DNA of 64,000 bases from Bacteroidales bacterium. Lineage in GTDB: Bacteria; Bacteroidota; Bacteroidia; Bacteroidales; JAGOPY01. Shown in pieces: positions 61,416 through 64,000 of this stretch. Under the pieces are notes generated by a model, which ran no database searches, had not been told where the DNA came from, and saw only the letters and a program-made list of their open reading frames with translations. Both the position numbers and the translations under genes were made by a program. Numbering within the stretch: the first letter of the stretch is position 1; each line of letters begins with the position of its first letter. Where the stretch lies: positions 49,437-113,436 of the forward strand of contig JAGOPY010000007.1 of assembly GCA_017991835.1 (NCBI GenBank). The letters run 5' to 3'.

Positions 61416-63179
61416 TCATTCCGGATCGTCGCCAACAGGTCTTCCGTCATCAGCAACACCATTTTTCACCGGGGATTTTTGTTCCGGAATGATCGTTTCC
61501 TCCACCGTTGATCGGTTCGGATCGGGCAGAAGGGTTGGATGTATACCGACAATCAGTTCACCTCTTTCAAAGTAAAGCCCTTCGCCATCGGTTTCGGTAT
61601 TGCCATCCGCATGCAGCCCCCGCGCCAGCTTGCCGGTATATTCAGGGGCAATGACTTCTTTGGCAGGATCAGGATTTTCATGGCCGGCCCTTTTCCCGAT
61701 GGCGATGTAATTGACCATCAGGTCACTTTTCCCGGCATTGTTCTCAGCTACTGAGAAACCCGAAGATGTAACCTGAGTCAGATGGATCCCGTTCGATTCG
61801 CCTATCGGTGTTATGGTCACTACTACCGGTTCACTGGCAGAGACGGCGGATGAGAACACCGGGTCGAAAGCAATGCTGGCTTTTCCGCCCGAAAGCATCA
61901 CGGTTCCGCTGGTAACGACGGTTACATCGGCACTGACGCTGGTATAGAGGACATCATTCGTTCCTGTGGCATTTTTCTGGAGATGGACATCCAGTTTATC
62001 TTTAACGACATCGCCATGGAAATACCCCGCATAATGGCTGCCTTCCATGTAGGCTCCATAAACTTTTCCGTGGATATCGGCGCCGAAGAGATCGCCCCAG
62101 GCGCCCATTCCAACGCTGGTATAAAGATCAGAATCGCTTTTGCCGGCGCCTGAGGTATGCGTAGTAAAATAGCCCCCATATGCCGTTAATCCGCTGCTCA
62201 TGTAACCCAATGAGCCCCAGTTTCCCTCATTATCGGATTCAATACCCAGGACCCCTCCGCACCTTCCATAATCGTTGTAGTTTGTACCGAAAACAGCGAA
62301 TGAATACATATCGCCCCAGGTACAGGAACCGACAATAGCGTTATTCGACTGAATTGCCAGATAACCGGTCCCATCATTTCGAACATCCCTGTTCCGGCTT
62401 GCATACACACATGACTGACCGTTGCCATCGGCTTCGATCTCACGGTGGGTAAAATAATTTGCACGTGTATCCAAATACCCGAAATAGCTTGAATTGTAAA
62501 TGTCTTTATGAATATGCAGCAATGCATCCGGTGATGCTGTCCCTATTCCGACCAGATTAGGATATTTGACCACCAGGGCATCATTTGCGTTGCTTGCATG
62601 GCTGGCGGATATTCGTATGAGCTCATCGGGTGCATCATAATAAATCCAGGCACGGTAGACATCGTCGTTCTTAAAAACCAGTCCGGCATGAACCTGGGCT
62701 GTATCATTCAATGTCAGGAATGGAGCATAGCCTTCAATTCTTACATCTCCATCCACATCCAGATCAAATCCGGGTTCTGCAATCCGGTTTATACCAACAT
62801 AACCATATTGTCCGATATGGAGAGCGTAAGAACCGGAATTGGGTTCAACAACGATGACATCTAAAAGGTTGGTATTGTCACGAATCTTAAATCCACCGCT
62901 GAGGGTGGCCTTGAATTTCCAGTCGGCGCCGCTGGCATCGTCGATCATCTCGAAGGTAGCGCCGCCGGTACCGCCAAGATTACGCACCATAACGGTCGGT
63001 TCTGTCATACTTTTCCCAACAGAAAGCAGTTTGGAAGGAGTGCTGTGCCCGATGCCCACATTCCCTGTATTGGAGTTGTAAATGTGGGTGCCATTGGTAA
63101 GCCACTGGCCGTTTGCATCATTCAGACAAAGAAATGCTGTCAGAATGGAAATACTGAACAAAATCTTTAAACTTTTCAT
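61416..63179 (-). CDS. Exported tail-fibre-like surface protein, function unknown
   Basis: 587 residues. Signal peptide MKSLKILFSISILTAFLCLN (ends near ANGQ). The text NTGNVGIGHSTPSKLLSVGK and NLVGIGTASPDALLHIHK is the VGIGTxxPxxxLHV motif of tail-fibre-like and Bacteroidota surface proteins. A Gly/Tyr-rich middle follows (GYMSSGLTAYGGYFTT, YMEGSHYAGYFHGD). No T9SS sorting domain or membrane anchor is visible at the C-terminus, which is acidic (GVADDGRPVGDDPE). Start at the only sensible signal peptide. Confidence 0.75.
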   Translation of the reverse strand: MKSLKILFSISILTAFLCLNDANGQWLTNGTHIYNSNTGNVGIGHSTPSKLLSVGKSMTEPTVMVRNLGGTGGATFEMIDDASGADWKFKATLSGGFKIRDNTNLLDVIVVEPNSGSYALHIGQYGYVGINRIAEPGFDLDVDGDVRIEGYAPFLTLNDTAQVHAGLVFKNDDVYRAWIYYDAPDELIRISASHASNANDALVVKYPNLVGIGTASPDALLHIHKDIYNSSYFGYLDTRANYFTHREIEADGNGQSCVYASRNRDVRNDGTGYLAIQSNNAIVGSCTWGDMYSFAVFGTNYNDYGRCGGVLGIESDNEGNWGSLGYMSSGLTAYGGYFTTHTSGAGKSDSDLYTSVGMGAWGDLFGADIHGKVYGAYMEGSHYAGYFHGDVVKDKLDVHLQKNATGTNDVLYTSVSADVTVVTSGTVMLSGGKASIAFDPVFSSAVSASEPVVVTITPIGESNGIHLTQVTSSGFSVAENNAGKSDLMVNYIAIGKRAGHENPDPAKEVIAPEYTGKLARGLHADGNTETDGEGLYFERGELIVGIHPTLLPDPNRSTVEETIIPEQKSPVKNGVADDGRPVGDDPE

Positions 63180-63386
63180 AAGGATTTGATTAAATGGTTT
63201 GGAGGAGATTTGTTAATGATTTTTTAAAGCAGTAAATATAAGAAACTTCTCATGAAAAGTCAATAGGCCTTTTATGAAGACACTGATCAGGAAAGGTTTT
63301 TAAAATGACCCAAAATATTTTTACCGGAGACCGGGTATTTTTCTCCGAAAAAACGGATTAATATATTGAATCCTATGGTTGTGACG

Positions 63387-63455
63387 GTGCGCTGCACCTT
63401 TGGATCAGGCGGTGCGTTCGCTGGTTACAGGTGTGACGGTGCGCTGCACCGCGGC
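63387..63455. repeat. Two GGTGCGCTGCACC palindromes
   Basis: TGTGACGGTGCGCTGCACC occurs twice about 53 bp apart. The spacer 63180-63485 otherwise shows nothing I can name. Confidence 0.75.
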
Positions 63456-63486
63456 TAGAGTAGTTGGACCTTTCCACCTTCGATTA

Positions 63487-64000
63487 GGGTGCGTAGCACC
63501 CGAAAATCTGATAACCACACGACCCCGGTGCGTAGCACCCGAAAATCTGTTAACCACACGACCCCGGTTGCGTAGCACCCGAACATCTGTTAACCACACA
63601 ACCCCGGTGCGTAGTACCCGAAAATCTGTTAACTACACAACCCCGGTGCGTAGCACCCGAACATCTGTTAACCACACAACCCCGGTGCATAGCACCCGAA
63701 CATCTGTTAACCACACAACCCCGGTGCGTAGCACCCGAACATCTGTTAACCACACAACCCCGGTGCGTAGTACCCGAAAATCTGTTAACCACACGACCCC
63801 GGTGCGTAGCACCCGAACATCTGTTAACCACACAACCCCGGTGCGTAGCACCCGAAAATCTGTTAACCACACGACCCCGGTGCGTAGCACCCGAAAATCT
63901 GTTAACCACACAACCCCGGTGCGTAGTACCCGAAAATCTGTTAACCACACGACCCCGGTGCGTAGCACCCGAAAATCTGTTAACCACACAACCCCGGTGC
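63487..64000. repeat. 39-bp tandem repeat array, about 13 copies, running off the window
   Basis: Unit: GGTGCGTAGCACCCGAAAAT, then CTGTTAACCACACGACCCC. Each unit has the hairpin GGTGC-GTA-GCACC and GTTAAC. Copies differ only at a few sites (GTAGC/GTAGT/ATAGC, AAAATC/AACATC, CACACGA/CACACAA) and there are no unique spacers, so it is not a CRISPR array. Because 39 is 13 codons, long reading frames across it (VVNRFSGATHRGC repeats on the minus strand) are a by-product. Confidence 0.95.

Noticed and set aside
63550..63989. Long repeat-encoded proteins on the minus strand (VVNRFSGATHRGC units)
   Set aside because: The period is a multiple of three, so frames stay open by chance in more than one register; no start signal or flanking gene context.
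63487..64000. CRISPR array
   Set aside because: The period is regular, but every base of the unit is repeated; there are no unique spacers and no cas genes.

Overview
The window comes from a chromosome of a Bacteroidota bacterium, most likely Bacteroidales or a close relative. The evidence is a full-length SprA (the outer-membrane channel of the type IX secretion system, T9SS), several secreted proteins with T9SS-type C-terminal sorting domains, a TonB with a Bacteroidota-style C-terminal domain, and many upstream sites that fit the Bacteroidota -7 promoter element TAnnTTTG. No rRNA, CRISPR array or intact transposase is visible.

Layout. 1-4.6 kb is a defence locus on the minus strand: a type IIG/ISP-like restriction-modification enzyme that has been split into an N-half (nuclease plus methylase) and a C-half (specificity domain), with a DUF1016/YhcG-type PD-(D/E)XK nuclease gene lying exactly between them. 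5-6.2 kb holds an AAA_14/DUF4143 ATPase bracketed by direct repeats. 6.3-13.4 kb holds tRNA-Arg, class II aldolase, a three-gene universal-stress/SPOR operon and two T9SS-cargo-like genes. 13.8-17.1 kb is a ruvB-queG-secreted protein operon. 17.1-24.5 kb holds an outer-membrane barrel, a response regulator, a radical SAM enzyme, a polyprenyl diphosphate synthase, mtnA, an M20 amidohydrolase and tonB. 24.6-36.6 kb is a conserved core block: gcvH, sprA, ruvA, maeB, mdh. 36.7-42.4 kb holds a HerA-like ATPase, a sirtuin, recX, prfB (with its programmed frameshift) and fumC. 42.5-46 kb is accessory (a second AAA_14 ATPase and an unrecognised, compositionally mixed surface protein). 46.1-54 kb is a pbpC / alpha-2-macroglobulin pair, followed by a family 2 glycosyltransferase. 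55-60.3 kb is a decaying accessory region: tRNA-Val with repeated tRNA half-copies, a HEPN/MNT toxin-antitoxin pair with a nonsense codon, an IS-end-like remnant, a third AAA_14 ATPase, and a duplicated small-protein/RRM unit with one broken copy. 60.3-63.2 kb holds OsmC and two unrecognised exported proteins. The last 0.5 kb is a 39-bp tandem repeat array running off the window.

Themes. (1) Central metabolism: aldolase, malic enzyme, malate dehydrogenase and fumarase are all present and chromosomal in character. (2) Cell envelope and T9SS: SprA would export the T9SS cargo seen here; PbpC plus alpha-2-macroglobulin form a periplasmic repair/defence pair. (3) The strongest non-gene signal is the abundance of short palindromic repeats. 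They occur between genes, as probable terminators, beside tRNA-Val, and in frame inside conserved genes (the DUF1016 nuclease, the restriction enzyme, queG, pbpC). Spacer-like low-complexity DNA is likewise found inside the reading frames of a T9SS cargo gene, the HerA-like gene and the macroglobulin gene.

Best candidate for something undescribed: the restriction enzyme split by a nested DUF1016 nuclease, in a locus that carries five copies of one palindrome architecture, three of them translated.
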